Source: Cryobacterium psychrophilum
GTDB lineage: Bacteria; Actinomycetota; Actinomycetes; Actinomycetales; Microbacteriaceae
Assembly (NCBI RefSeq): GCF_004365915.1
Contig: NZ_SODI01000001.1
Coordinates: forward strand, 1,922,001-1,986,000
DNA: 64,000 nt
Direction of reading: 5' to 3'
Both the position numbers and the translations under genes were made by a program. Below the pieces are notes generated by a model, which had not been told where the DNA came from, did not search any database, and was given only the letters and a program-made list of their open reading frames with translations. Below, piece by piece: positions 39,486-48,118 of this stretch; position 1 is the first letter of the stretch, and each line of letters starts with the position of its first letter.

Positions 39486-39773
39486 CTACTTAGCGGCAGC
39501 CTTGAGCTTGCTACCGGCGGTCAGCTTGACGCGGTGACCGGCAGCGATGGCGATTTCTTCGCCGGTCTGCGGGTTACGGCCGGTGCGAGCGGCGGTTGCG
39601 GTGCGCTCGACGCCCAACCATCCCGGGATGGTGACCTTGCCGTCAGCGGCAACGGTCTCTGCGAGGGTTGCGAAGAATGCGTTCAGAACGCCGTCAACTG
39701 CAGCCTGGCTCTGTCCGGAGTCAGCGGCAACCTTGGCAACGAGCTCGGTCTTGTTCAGCGACTTGTCAGCCAT
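39486..39773 (-). CDS. hup: HU-family DNA-binding protein
   Basis: 95 aa: MADKSLNKTELVAKVAADSG, then the DNA-binding arm region GWLGVERTATAARTGRNPQTGEE and a short basic Lys/Ala tail. It is a nucleoid protein that bends DNA. It lacks the long Lys-rich tail of mycobacterial HupB. A good GAGGACA-type ribosome site precedes the ATG. Confidence 0.97.
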   Translation of the reverse strand: MADKSLNKTELVAKVAADSGQSQAAVDGVLNAFFATLAETVAADGKVTIPGWLGVERTATAARTGRNPQTGEEIAIAAGHRVKLTAGSKLKAAAK

Positions 39774-40115
39774 TGAGTGTCCTCCTCGGACCTATGTCTG
39801 TAAAAAACAGCGATATTCGTAAACGGAAGCAACTCGTGAGAATTGCCAACTCGGTCGGTTCGACCGAGTTGAAATCTAGCAGAGATCCGCGCAATTCCGC
39901 GGATTTACGCCTGTTTGGGACGGTTTCACGGCACTTTCACTCTCTGGAGCGCTGCATTTGCGCTGTCGGCGAACCAACACGGCGTTGTCGGCAACCCCAC
40001 GCGGCCTGACCCGCGAAACGAGCACACTGGCTCCGGGCACAAAAAACGGGATGTCGACCGAGGTCGACATCCCGTTCAGATGTTTCAGAGGCCGTTCACC
40101 GGCCGCCAGCTTGAG
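39774..40115. other. Intergenic region between hup and rpsN
   Basis: AT-richer than the surroundings near hup, where its promoter must lie, and ending in the rpsN terminator. No gene is visible. Confidence 0.6.
40041..40076 (-). terminator. Intrinsic terminator of the rpmB-rpmG-rpsN operon
   Basis: A perfect 15-bp stem (AACGGGATGTCGACC with GGTCGACATCCCGTT) and a 2-base centre, followed on the minus strand by TTTTTTG. The stem centre is shared with the hup terminator. Confidence 0.92.
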
Positions 40116-40421
40116 TTACCAGCTGGACTTGATGATGCCGGGCAGCTCGCCGCGGTGCGCCATGTCGCGGAAACGAACCCGCGAGATGCCGAACTTGGAG
40201 AGGTGGCCACGGGGACGACCGTCAACGGCGTCACGGTTGCGCAGTCGCACCGGACTCGCGTTGCGCGGAAGCTTCTGCAGGCCCTTGCGTGCCTCTTCGC
40301 GAGACTCGTCGGTGCCGGCCGGGTCCACGAGGGCCTTCTTGAGCTCAAGGCGCGTCGCGGCGTAGCGCTCGACGATAACCTTGCGCTGGTTGTTCTTGGC
40401 AATCATGCTCTTCTTCGCCAT
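40116..40421 (-). CDS. rpsN: 30S ribosomal protein S14, zinc-independent type
   Basis: A 101-aa long form of S14 without any cysteine, so it lacks the CxxC zinc ribbon of the short form. Motifs are [14 protein letters not shown] and [18 protein letters not shown]. In actinobacteria such forms replace zinc-binding paralogs during zinc starvation. It starts 2 bp after the rpmG stop. Confidence 0.96.
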   Translation of the reverse strand: MAKKSMIAKNNQRKVIVERYAATRLELKKALVDPAGTDESREEARKGLQKLPRNASPVRLRNRDAVDGRPRGHLSKFGISRVRFRDMAHRGELPGIIKSSW

Positions 40422-40423
40422 TT

Positions 40424-40591
40424 TTAGCGCTCCTCACGGAAGTCAACGTGCTTGCGCACTACGGGGTCGTACTTCTTGAGTACGAGACGGTCGGGGTTGT
40501 TGCGACGGTTCTTCTTGGTTACATACGTGTAACCAGTGCCGGCCGTCGAACGCAGCTTGATGATCGGACGTACGTCATGTGCCTTAGCCAT
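40424..40591 (-). CDS. rpmG: 50S ribosomal protein L33, zinc-independent type
   Basis: A 55-aa protein: [34 protein letters not shown] and the end KHVDFREER. It has no cysteine, so it is the C-minus type. The ATG overlaps the rpmB stop by one base (TAATG). Confidence 0.96.
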   Translation of the reverse strand: MAKAHDVRPIIKLRSTAGTGYTYVTKKNRRNNPDRLVLKKYDPVVRKHVDFREER

Positions 40592-40827
40592 TAGATCTTC
40601 ACCCCACGAGCGAGAACGTCCTTGACAACGCGCTCGATACCACGTGCATCAATAACCTTGATGCCCTTTGCCGACAGCGTCAGCGTTACATTGCGACGAA
40701 GCGACGGTACGAAGTACGTCTTCTTCTGCACGTTCGGGTCGAAACGACGCTTGGTGCGTCGGTGCGAGTGCGAAATGTTGTGTCCGAAGCCGGGAACAGC
40801 TCCGGTCACCTGGCAGGTTGCTGCCAT
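40591..40827 (-). CDS. rpmB: 50S ribosomal protein L28, C-minus type
   Basis: 78 aa: [41 protein letters not shown] single cysteine replaces the CxxC pairs of zinc-binding L28. The ATG follows a good GGAGGAA site. It is the first gene of the rpmB-rpmG-rpsN operon, 145 bp downstream of the zur-like gene on the same strand. Confidence 0.96.
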   Translation of the reverse strand: MAATCQVTGAVPGFGHNISHSHRRTKRRFDPNVQKKTYFVPSLRRNVTLTLSAKGIKVIDARGIERVVKDVLARGVKI

Positions 40828-40844
40828 GGTTTCCTCCATTACCG

Positions 40845-40860
40845 AAGGGCGATTGCCCTT
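40845..40860 (-). other. Leader hairpin in front of rpmB
   Basis: AAGGGC-N4-GCCCTT, a perfect 6-bp stem in the leader, ending about 12 bases before the Shine-Dalgarno sequence. It could affect ribosome loading or be incidental. Confidence 0.45.
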
Positions 40861-40882
40861 CCCAAGATTCCTTGTCGGCGGG

Positions 40883-40896
40883 TGCCACACGTGGCA
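40883..40896. promoter_or_regulatory. Palindrome upstream of rpmB
   Basis: TGCCAC-AC-GTGGCA, perfect apart from the two central bases, about 56 bp before the rpmB start. It does not match the AT-rich Zur pattern seen at znuA, so any regulator is unknown. Confidence 0.4.
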
Positions 40897-40972
40897 TATT
40901 CCCGCAATGTACGCACACAGGCGTAGCAGCCTTCAACGATACGTGTTCCGGGCGGTCAGCGCAAACCGATGT

Positions 40973-41374
40973 TCAGCCAGCGGATGCGGCGGATGCGGCG
41001 CACGTCGCGCACAGCCCGAAGACGTCAACGACATGCGCCGCTTCGGTGAACCCATGCTCCGACGCCACGTTCTTCGCCCACGTCTCCACGGCATCCGCTT
41101 CGATCTCAACCGTGAGACCGCAATTGCGGCAAATGAGGTGGTGGTGGTGGTCGTTCGTGCTGCACGCACGGTACAGGCTCTCGCCCTCGGGCGACTGCAG
41201 GGAATCGGCGCTGCCGTCGGCGGCGAGGTCGGCCAGCGCGCGATACACCGTGGCCAGGCCAATCGGTGAACCGGTGGCGTGCAGTGTGGCGTGCAGGCCC
41301 TGCGCGCTGACAAAGCCCTCACTCGCGCCGAGTGCGCCGCGCACTGCCTCGCGCTGCCAGGTGTTTCGCTTCAT
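40973..41374 (-). CDS. zur: Fur-family metal regulator, probably Zur
   Basis: 133 aa. A winged helix (QREAVRGALGASEGFVSAQG, GLATVYRALADLAADG) is followed by the sensor region with a HHHH cluster and two CxxC pairs (CRNC, CATC) for structural zinc. Zinc sensing is inferred from position: its ATG overlaps the stop of an ABC metal permease, and zinc-independent ribosomal protein genes follow. A Zur-like box lies at the far end of the operon, upstream of the binding-protein gene. Confidence 0.85.
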   Translation of the reverse strand: MKRNTWQREAVRGALGASEGFVSAQGLHATLHATGSPIGLATVYRALADLAADGSADSLQSPEGESLYRACSTNDHHHHLICRNCGLTVEIEADAVETWAKNVASEHGFTEAAHVVDVFGLCATCAASAASAG

Positions 41375-42177
41375 GCCTTTAACCGTAACCACATCTGACC
41401 CATTCGGCTCACGCCCAGGGCGAGCAGGAAGAACCCTGCCGCGGTGAGGGCGATCGCGGGTCCGGCGGCCACCTCGAGCGCGCGCGACAGCATGACGCCG
41501 ATGACACCGGAGGCCGCGCCGAGCACCGGGGCGATCACGAAGATGTGCGTCGTGGTGTGCGACACCAGACGCGCGGCGGCGGCGGGTGCCGCGATGAGCG
41601 CAATGGCGAGGATGGCACCAACCGCGGGCATCGCGGTGACAACCGTCGCCGTGATGAGCGTGAGAGAGAGCACCTCGATGGGCCATTCGCGGTAGCCCGC
41701 TGCGCGGTATCCGTCGACATCAAACGTGGAGAACATGATCTGTTTTCCCAGAACGACGATCACCACGACGGCCACGAGTAGAACGCCGACGGCCAGCACG
41801 ATATCGCCGGTGGTCACGGTGAGAATCGAGCCCACGAGAAAGGAGTCGACGCGCACGGGAAGGTCGGGATTGAGCGATTGCAGCAGCACGCCGAGGGCGA
41901 AGCCGGCCGTGAGAAGGATGCCGGAGGCCACCTGGCTGCCCTGGCGACGCACCCGGCCGATAAGGGTCATGAGCGCCACGATGAACACACTCGCGACAGC
42001 CGCGCCGAGTGGAATACTGCCGCCGAGGATCGTGGCGCCCACTGCTCCCGGAAATGTGGCGTGCGTGAGCGCCTGCGCGAAGAATGTGCGTTTGCGCAGA
42101 ACAACGAGAGTGCCCACGAGGCCGCTCAGGGCACCGATCACCACTGCGGCGAGTAGCGCCTGTTCGAAGTATCCCAT
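41371..42177 (-). CDS. znuB: Metal ABC transporter permease (ZnuB-like), second
   Basis: A 268-aa ABC-3 family permease with about eight helices. Typical segments are ALIGALSGLVGTLVVLRKRTFFAQ-like at the start and PAVGAILAIALIAAPAAAARL near the end. Overlaps zur by 4 bp (ATGA) and abuts the other permease gene by one base (TGATG). Zinc is the likely substrate, by context. Confidence 0.9.
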   Translation of the reverse strand: MGYFEQALLAAVVIGALSGLVGTLVVLRKRTFFAQALTHATFPGAVGATILGGSIPLGAAVASVFIVALMTLIGRVRRQGSQVASGILLTAGFALGVLLQSLNPDLPVRVDSFLVGSILTVTTGDIVLAVGVLLVAVVVIVVLGKQIMFSTFDVDGYRAAGYREWPIEVLSLTLITATVVTAMPAVGAILAIALIAAPAAAARLVSHTTTHIFVIAPVLGAASGVIGVMLSRALEVAAGPAIALTAAGFFLLALGVSRMGQMWLRLKA

Positions 42178-43064
42178 CAGCGCCTCGCCCGAAGCGGCTG
42201 GCGTGCGGAGCGACCCGTGAAACGATCAACGGCCAGTCGCGCCAGCAGCGCCACGGCGTAGCCGGCCACGAGCACCAGAACCACGGTAGCGCCACTCGGC
42301 AGGTCAATCCCGGCGTTGACGGATGCCGCGTACCCGACGGCGAGGCCGAACCAGGCGGCGAGCACGGCGAAGCCGGCCGCAATCGGGAAGAGCAGCCAGA
42401 GCCGGGTCGTGACGAGCCGTGCAAAGGCGCCTGGCACGATCAACACGGCGAGCACGAGCAGGTTGCCGACGGCATTGCTCGCCGCCACAACCACCAGAGC
42501 GATCGCCACGTTGAGCACAATGTCGAGCACGAGCGGGCGATACCCGGCCGCCGCGCTGCCGGAGTGATCGAAGGCACGAAACACCTGTTGCTTGAGGGTG
42601 AAGCTCACGAGCAGCAGTGCTACCCCACAGATCACGGCAGCTTGCACCACCTCCGTAACGCTCACGGTGAGCAGCCGACCGAAGAGCAGCTGTTCGAGCT
42701 GGCCCACGTAGTTGGTCTGCCGGGACACCACGATGATGCCGATGCTGAACATGGCCGTGAAAACAATGGCGATGGCGGCATCCGAGCTCACGGCCCGGCG
42801 CACGATCAGGGTGAGCACGACCGCTGCAATGAGCGCCGCCACCATGGCGCCCACGAAGAGACCGTCACGGCCGCCCCAGACGAATCCCACGGCGATGCCG
42901 GGAAAGACGGCATGGGTGAGACCATCACTGATGAACTCGAGTCCGCGCAGGTTCACGAGCACGCCCACGAGCCCGGCGACGAGGCTCAGCAGCACGAGTA
43001 CGAGCAACGCCCGTGCCATGAACGGGAGGGTGAACGCGTCAAAGAGCGCGCCGGTGAGGTCCAT
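42177..43064 (-). CDS. znuB: Metal ABC transporter permease (ZnuB-like), first
   Basis: A 295-aa ABC-3 permease: [20 protein letters not shown] and [20 protein letters not shown] are characteristic. Together with the second permease it may form a heterodimeric membrane channel, as in some actinobacterial zinc or manganese importers. It ends with an Arg-rich cytosolic tail. Confidence 0.9.
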   Translation of the reverse strand: MDLTGALFDAFTLPFMARALLVLVLLSLVAGLVGVLVNLRGLEFISDGLTHAVFPGIAVGFVWGGRDGLFVGAMVAALIAAVVLTLIVRRAVSSDAAIAIVFTAMFSIGIIVVSRQTNYVGQLEQLLFGRLLTVSVTEVVQAAVICGVALLLVSFTLKQQVFRAFDHSGSAAAGYRPLVLDIVLNVAIALVVVAASNAVGNLLVLAVLIVPGAFARLVTTRLWLLFPIAAGFAVLAAWFGLAVGYAASVNAGIDLPSGATVVLVLVAGYAVALLARLAVDRFTGRSARQPLRARR

Positions 43065-43856
43065 TCAGTAACCGTCGTGACCGGGCAGCACCAGGGTGTG
43101 CTCGTCCATCTCCACGGACACGTCATGGAAGGTGCGCTGCACGTTATCGAGCGTGAGAACCTCCTTGCGGGGGCCGAAAGCCATCTGGGTGCCATTGAGC
43201 AGCAGCACTGATTCACACACCGCCCGTGCCAGTTCGAGGTCGTGAGTGGAGACCAGCACGGCCACGCCATCGGCCTTGAGACGCCGCACGGTTTCGATGA
43301 GCGCATCACGGTTCTGCTGGTCGAGACCGTTGAAGGGTTCGTCAAGCAGTAAGAGGCGGGGACCGGATGCGATAGCGCGCGCCAGCAGACCGCGCTGCTG
43401 CTGGCCACCGGAGAGTTCGCCGAAACGCGTCTTGGCCCGGTCACTGAGACCGACGGCCTCAAGGGCAACGGCAACGGCCTGGCGGTCAGCCCTGCCCGGC
43501 AGACGCAGCCAGCCGAGCGAACGGTAGCGACCCATCATCACGACCTGCGCGAGGGTGATGGGAAAATGCGGATCGAGCTGGTCGGCCTGCGGCACATAAC
43601 CGACGGCTCCGGCCGGTGCCGGGGATGTCCCGAGCACCTCGACGGTTCCGGTCGTCCGCTGGATGAGACCAAGGACGCCCTTGAGGAGCGTCGACTTGCC
43701 GGAGCCATTGGGGCCGATGAGGGCAACGGCCTCCCCCGGCATAACCCGAAAGTCAATGTCGGTGAGCGCGGGCGCCTGAGTGTACGCGAAGGAGGCCCCC
43801 GACACACGAAGCGCGGCGGGCGCCTCCGGCGGTTCTTGAGAAGGGTTCTCGTTCAC
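43065..43856 (-). CDS. znuC: Metal ABC transporter ATP-binding protein
   Basis: A 263-aa ATPase with Walker A GPNGSGKST, Q-loop YVPQ, signature LSGGQQQR, Walker B LLLLDEPF and switch His in STHDLE. It starts 7 bp after the binding-protein gene and abuts the first permease. Confidence 0.95.
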   Translation of the reverse strand: MNENPSQEPPEAPAALRVSGASFAYTQAPALTDIDFRVMPGEAVALIGPNGSGKSTLLKGVLGLIQRTTGTVEVLGTSPAPAGAVGYVPQADQLDPHFPITLAQVVMMGRYRSLGWLRLPGRADRQAVAVALEAVGLSDRAKTRFGELSGGQQQRGLLARAIASGPRLLLLDEPFNGLDQQNRDALIETVRRLKADGVAVLVSTHDLELARAVCESVLLLNGTQMAFGPRKEVLTLDNVQRTFHDVSVEMDEHTLVLPGHDGY

Positions 43857-43863
43857 GTGTCAA

Positions 43864-44859
43864 CTATCGCAGGTCGGCGGGAAGCGCGGCGGGCGTGGCG
43901 CCCCAGGACTCGAGAATCAGGGTCGTGTTGTGGATCTGCGCCTTGAGGTAGGTGTCACCGGCACTGCCGGGGGGACCGAGCGAGTCGACGTAGAGGGCAT
44001 CGTCACCGGAATAGACCTTCACGTTCGCCTCTTTCGCGATGGTGTCGGCGGTCTTGGGGCTCAGTGAGGCCTCGGAGAACACAGCCTGCACGCCCGTTGC
44101 CCTAATGTCGGTCACGAGCGTGTCGATTGCCGCAGCGCTCGGCTCGGCGTTGTCGTCGAAGCTCGGAATGACGGCTCCCACATAGGTGATGCCGTAGGCC
44201 GTGGTGTAGTAACCGATCGCATCGTGATTGCTCACGAGCAGCCGCTCCGCAGCGGGTACGGCATCGATGTTGTCGCGGATCCAGCCGTCGAGGCTCGCGA
44301 GCGTGGCCGAATAGGCCGCCGCGTTCGCGGCAAAGAGAGCGACGTTCGACGCACTGGCGCCTTCGGCGCCGGCGAGGCCCGCTTCAACCGTTTTCACGAT
44401 TGTTTCGGCGTTGCGCACGTCGGTCCAGATGTGCGGATCGCCATCGGTGTGCCCGGCGGACTCCCCTGCCTGATCCGTGCCGCGCGCGCTGCCGAGTACG
44501 GTGACATCGCTGCTCGCGTCAATGGTGACCCCCGTGAATCCGGAGGCATCGATCGCGTCATCCAGCCACTCCTCAAGACCGACACCGTTGATCACGAGCA
44601 CGTCGGCGGAGGCAAGCGCGGTGAGGTCGGCGACGGAGGGGTCGTAACTGTGGGCGCTTTCGTTGGGCTGAATCAGCTGGGTGAGACTCACGTCCGGGGC
44701 GTCACCCACGACGGCGCGGGTGAGGTCCGCGACCTGCGTGGTGGTCGTCACAATCTTGATCGCGGCACCCGACCCGGTTGAGGCTGGCGTGGCGCACCCC
44801 ACGAGGGTCAATGTCGCGGATGCGATCAGTGCCGGAACGGCGAAATATCTCTTACGCAT
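43864..44859 (-). CDS. znuA: Zinc/manganese-binding lipoprotein of the ABC importer
   Basis: 331 aa. A lipoprotein signal with lipobox LVGC (Cys22) is followed by the cluster A-I binding protein fold. Metal ligands are expected in PNESAHSYDPS, GDPHIWTDV, VSNHDAIGYY and YVDSLG. The long His-rich loop of proteobacterial ZnuA is short here. The promoter has a Zur-like box on it; the ATG lies six bases after the -10 hexamer, so the mRNA may be leaderless. Confidence 0.92.
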   Translation of the reverse strand: MRKRYFAVPALIASATLTLVGCATPASTGSGAAIKIVTTTTQVADLTRAVVGDAPDVSLTQLIQPNESAHSYDPSVADLTALASADVLVINGVGLEEWLDDAIDASGFTGVTIDASSDVTVLGSARGTDQAGESAGHTDGDPHIWTDVRNAETIVKTVEAGLAGAEGASASNVALFAANAAAYSATLASLDGWIRDNIDAVPAAERLLVSNHDAIGYYTTAYGITYVGAVIPSFDDNAEPSAAAIDTLVTDIRATGVQAVFSEASLSPKTADTIAKEANVKVYSGDDALYVDSLGPPGSAGDTYLKAQIHNTTLILESWGATPAALPADLR

Positions 44860-44865
44860 TCTTCA

Positions 44866-44895
44866 ACATTAACGTTGTTGATAATGATTGTCAAC
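44866..44895 (-). promoter_or_regulatory. znuA promoter with overlapping Zur-like box
   Basis: On the minus strand a consensus TTGACA (44889-44894), 17-base spacer and TAATGT (44866-44871). The 19-bp near-palindrome at 44877-44895 (GTTGATAATGATTGTCAAC) covers the -35 and most of the spacer and has the AT-rich TGATAATNATT core of Zur/Fur-type boxes. Repression when zinc is plentiful is the expected outcome. Confidence 0.85.
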
Positions 44896-44919
44896 ACCAT
44901 TAGTGGTGCTGGGGACTCG

Positions 44920-46665
44920 CTACTGGTACGTCACGAGATCCGGGGTCGGGGCCACGCCGGTCATCGTCTGTTCCGGCGTCAGCATGGGGCGATCTTCATC
45001 AATGAAATTCTTCCACCCCCAGGCCACGCCGAGCGGGGCGTCCCTGTGGAGGGTCGACCAGGTGGCCTGTTTGTCGGGCTGTCCACCGAGGCCGTCCACG
45101 TGAAGGAGCAGGGCAAGCTCCGGGTGCGTCATGTCGAGAGCTCCCCGATTCTGAAGCATGCTCGGACGGAATTGGTGCAGCACGAGCAGCTTCTGCGGCA
45201 GGGCGTGTTCGTTCGTGAGCTCGGCCAGCCAGCCGACGACGGCGTTGATCTCGTCAATGTCGACGCGTCCAATTTGCGCGAGATGCCGCTGATCGGGCCC
45301 GAGCCGCCATTCGGGATCGAGCGCGAGGCCCACGTAGGGCAGCTCAAGCAGGCTGGAATACCGCTGCGCCTGGCTGAGGAAGTCGGTGCGCCCCGGCTGC
45401 AGGTCGAGCACGACATAGATGCCGGCGGCGCCCGCCGCCTCCACCCAGGGACGCAGCTTCTCCGCAGGGATCTCGTTCGAATAGTTTCCGTCGCCACCGG
45501 CGTCTGCCGCAGCCACGGTTGCAATGATCTCGTGCATGGGAATGACCGGTCGGTCGCTGAACGGCTGATAGGCCGCCGCCATCTGCTTCGCCCGCGCAAT
45601 CGCCTCGGCCACCCCCTGCTCCCCCAGTACTCCGAGCACCGGCGTGCTGGGCGTTCCGTACAGGGCCACGAAGCGGCGATCGGGAAACAGAAGTTGCCCC
45701 CCGCCCGGCACCTGGGTGCCGGATGCGGCGGCGCGCACCTTGTAGTCGAGGCTCGGCTCGGCCGCGAAGGGCTCGCCAACGGCCAGTACGGCCGTGGGTG
45801 CCGCAGCGCCGAGTGCCGTCACGGTCTCGGCCGAGGCTTGCGGGTTCGGCCGACTCGATGGCACAAGCGTGACCATAACGGATGCCGCCCGCGCCGTGGC
45901 AACGCCGGCCAGCTGCGCCGGGTCATCCGTGGCCAGCATGAGGCCGCCGGTGAGCGCCGTGGCACGGGAGATGGGCGGCAGGATAATCTCGGACTCCGCC
46001 GCGGAGGGGTTGGGCGTCGGCGCCGTGTCCGATGTTGGCGGGAGTTCAAGGAGAACCGGCGCGAGGGGATCCACCTGGGCCAGGGCCGTGAGCGCGAGCG
46101 GGGCCGAGGCCACGCGCACGATCCGCAGCGGGTTCGGCAGGATGGCGTTCACGGCGTCCGCCGTTGCCGGCACCGACAGTCGCGTGCGGGGAACCTCCGC
46201 TCGACGCGTCATGGATGGCGTCGTCGTGGCGCTCACACTGCGACCGCCGCCGCCCACGCTCACGACATACGAGGCGTGCAGGCGAGTGAGCTCGGCGCTG
46301 ACCACAGACGTGGTCGGGGCCCCGAACTCTGGCGTCAGCAGCAGGGGAACGCCGAGATCAACGGCGGCCGAGGCTGCGAGCAGCTGGGCGCGGTCGTTTC
46401 CGACGGGTGCCGTCACCACGAACTCGGATGTCTCGTAGAGGCCGCCGCTCACGGCAACGGCGTTCAGCACCGGGTCGACGTCGGCCACGACGGTGAGGAA
46501 CGCAATCGGAAGCGCCGTTCGCGCCTGCAGGGCCGAAGGCGGGCTCGCCTCCTCCTCGGCCATGCACCCGGTGAGACCGCCGAGGGCCGCAACGGTCGCA
46601 ACCAGCAGCAGGGTCAGCGAGCGACGGAGGGTTCTCATTCGCGACACCGCATCATTTGTCACCAT
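44920..46665 (-). CDS. Large lipoprotein of unknown function
   Basis: 581 aa (about 572 if the ATG at 46638 is used). Type II signal with lipobox LTGC. The first part has alternating strand-helix segments with a putative nucleotide- or wall-binding pattern (YVVSVGGGGRSV); the C-terminal 250 residues contain EIIATVAAADAGGDGNYSNE and YVVLDLQPGRTDFLSQAQRY, with a TIM-barrel-like feel. The family is not named with confidence. It is followed by znuA on the same strand; the 60-bp gap holds the znuA promoter. Confidence 0.8.
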   Translation of the reverse strand: MVTNDAVSRMRTLRRSLTLLLVATVAALGGLTGCMAEEEASPPSALQARTALPIAFLTVVADVDPVLNAVAVSGGLYETSEFVVTAPVGNDRAQLLAASAAVDLGVPLLLTPEFGAPTTSVVSAELTRLHASYVVSVGGGGRSVSATTTPSMTRRAEVPRTRLSVPATADAVNAILPNPLRIVRVASAPLALTALAQVDPLAPVLLELPPTSDTAPTPNPSAAESEIILPPISRATALTGGLMLATDDPAQLAGVATARAASVMVTLVPSSRPNPQASAETVTALGAAAPTAVLAVGEPFAAEPSLDYKVRAAASGTQVPGGGQLLFPDRRFVALYGTPSTPVLGVLGEQGVAEAIARAKQMAAAYQPFSDRPVIPMHEIIATVAAADAGGDGNYSNEIPAEKLRPWVEAAGAAGIYVVLDLQPGRTDFLSQAQRYSSLLELPYVGLALDPEWRLGPDQRHLAQIGRVDIDEINAVVGWLAELTNEHALPQKLLVLHQFRPSMLQNRGALDMTHPELALLLHVDGLGGQPDKQATWSTLHRDAPLGVAWGWKNFIDEDRPMLTPEQTMTGVAPTPDLVTYQ

Positions 46666-46749
46666 TCCGCCGAGACGCTCTCATTTTAGCGACGCGCTCG
46701 CACCACGACAAGCGTTTACATGACCGTGTCGGGCGCCCGGGCGCAGAAC

Positions 46750-48090
46750 CTACTCGAGCAGCAGCGCCGGCTCCTCGATGATGCTGGCCACGTCGGCGAG
46801 GAAGCGGCTCGCCACATCGCCGTCGACGACCCGGTGGTCGAAACTCGCACCGATCGTCGTCACGAAACGCGCTCGCACCTCACCGTCCACCACCCACGGC
46901 TTCTGCTTTATTGTTCCGAGGGCCACAATTCCCGCCTCACCCGAATTGAGGATGGGCGTTCCCGTGTCCATGCCGAACACGCCGATGTTGGTGATCGTGA
47001 TGGTGCCATTCGCCGTTTGCGCCGGGCTGGTCTTGCCGTCTCTCGCGGTGAGGGTGAGCGCCTCGAGCGCGGAAGCGAGCTCCAGCAGGCTCATGTCCTG
47101 CGCCTCCTTGATGTTCGGCACGATCAGCCCGCGCGGGGTCGCCGCGGCGATGCCAAGATTCACGTAGTGCCGCACGATGACCTCTTCATCGGTGAACGTG
47201 GAGTTCACCGTGGGGTTGCGTCGCACGGCCCAAATCATCGCCTTGGCCATGATCAGCAGCGGCGACACCCGTACCCCGGCGAAATCGGTCGATGCCTTGA
47301 GGCGTTTGACGAATTCCATTGTGCGGGTCGCGTCCACGTCGACGAACAGGCTGACGTGCGGCGCCGTGAACGCGCTCTTCACCATGGCCTGGGCGATGGC
47401 CTTGCGCACACCCTTCACGGGAATGCGCTCGTCGCGGTCCACCGGCCATTCCGGCGTCTGGATGTTGCGGAACACGCTCGCCTGCGTCGCGGCGCGCAAC
47501 ACGTCTTCACGTGTGACATCGCCGACCGCTCCCGTCGCCTCCACGAGGCCGAGCTCAACACCCAGGTCCTTCGCGAGCTTGCGGATCGGCGGCTTGGCCA
47601 GAACCGGGCCATCGGATGCCGCGGGTGACGTCGCGGGAACGGCAGCGGTCGTGGATCGGGCCGGCGCCGGCGCCAACGTCTCGTGGGCGATCGCCCTGCC
47701 CCCGTGCCGCTGACGGCGAGTGGGCATCGTGGCCGGGGCCGCGCGTCCCACCAGCACCTTGTCGCCCGGCTCCTCGGTGATGGTCGAACTGGCGTCGGCG
47801 GCGGCGTCGGCAATTTCGCCGGCGCCGGCCGCGGCATCCGTTGCGTCACCGTGGGAACGAATCGTGATGATGATCGTACCCACGTCGATCATGGTGCCGG
47901 GCTGCACCAGGATCTCGCCGACGACACCCACGAAGGGCGACGGGAGTTCCACGAGCGACTTGGCCGTTTCGATCTCAACGAGAACCTGGTTGATGGCGAC
48001 GGTGTCGCCGGGCGCCACCTTCCACTCCACGATCTCGGCCTCGGTGAGACCCTCGCCAACGTCGGGGAGGGTGAAGTGCGACACGCTCAT
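46750..48090 (-). CDS. 2-oxoacid dehydrogenase E2 (dihydrolipoamide acyltransferase)
   Basis: 446 aa from the ATG at 48090. One lipoyl domain with the lipoylated Lys44 in ETAKS, a flexible Ala/Pro linker, the E3/E1-binding domain ([20 protein letters not shown]), and the catalytic core ending in [10 protein letters not shown] with His419 and Asp423. Single lipoyl domain and operon partners favour a branched-chain-type complex; pyruvate cannot be excluded. A separate E3 must be encoded elsewhere. Confidence 0.93.
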   Translation of the reverse strand: MSVSHFTLPDVGEGLTEAEIVEWKVAPGDTVAINQVLVEIETAKSLVELPSPFVGVVGEILVQPGTMIDVGTIIITIRSHGDATDAAAGAGEIADAAADASSTITEEPGDKVLVGRAAPATMPTRRQRHGGRAIAHETLAPAPARSTTAAVPATSPAASDGPVLAKPPIRKLAKDLGVELGLVEATGAVGDVTREDVLRAATQASVFRNIQTPEWPVDRDERIPVKGVRKAIAQAMVKSAFTAPHVSLFVDVDATRTMEFVKRLKASTDFAGVRVSPLLIMAKAMIWAVRRNPTVNSTFTDEEVIVRHYVNLGIAAATPRGLIVPNIKEAQDMSLLELASALEALTLTARDGKTSPAQTANGTITITNIGVFGMDTGTPILNSGEAGIVALGTIKQKPWVVDGEVRARFVTTIGASFDHRVVDGDVASRFLADVASIIEEPALLLE

Positions 48091-48118
48091 GGGGTGCCTT
48101 TCTTGCAGGTGATGGAGG

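Noticed and set aside
42084..43211. A 375-aa plus-strand frame opposite the ABC permeases
   Set aside because: It is His/Glu/Gln-rich low complexity, produced by the antisense of hydrophobic codons.
44875..46689. A 604-aa plus-strand frame antisense to the lipoprotein gene
   Set aside because: It has no signal, domain or ribosome site; the minus-strand protein has a proper lipoprotein signal.
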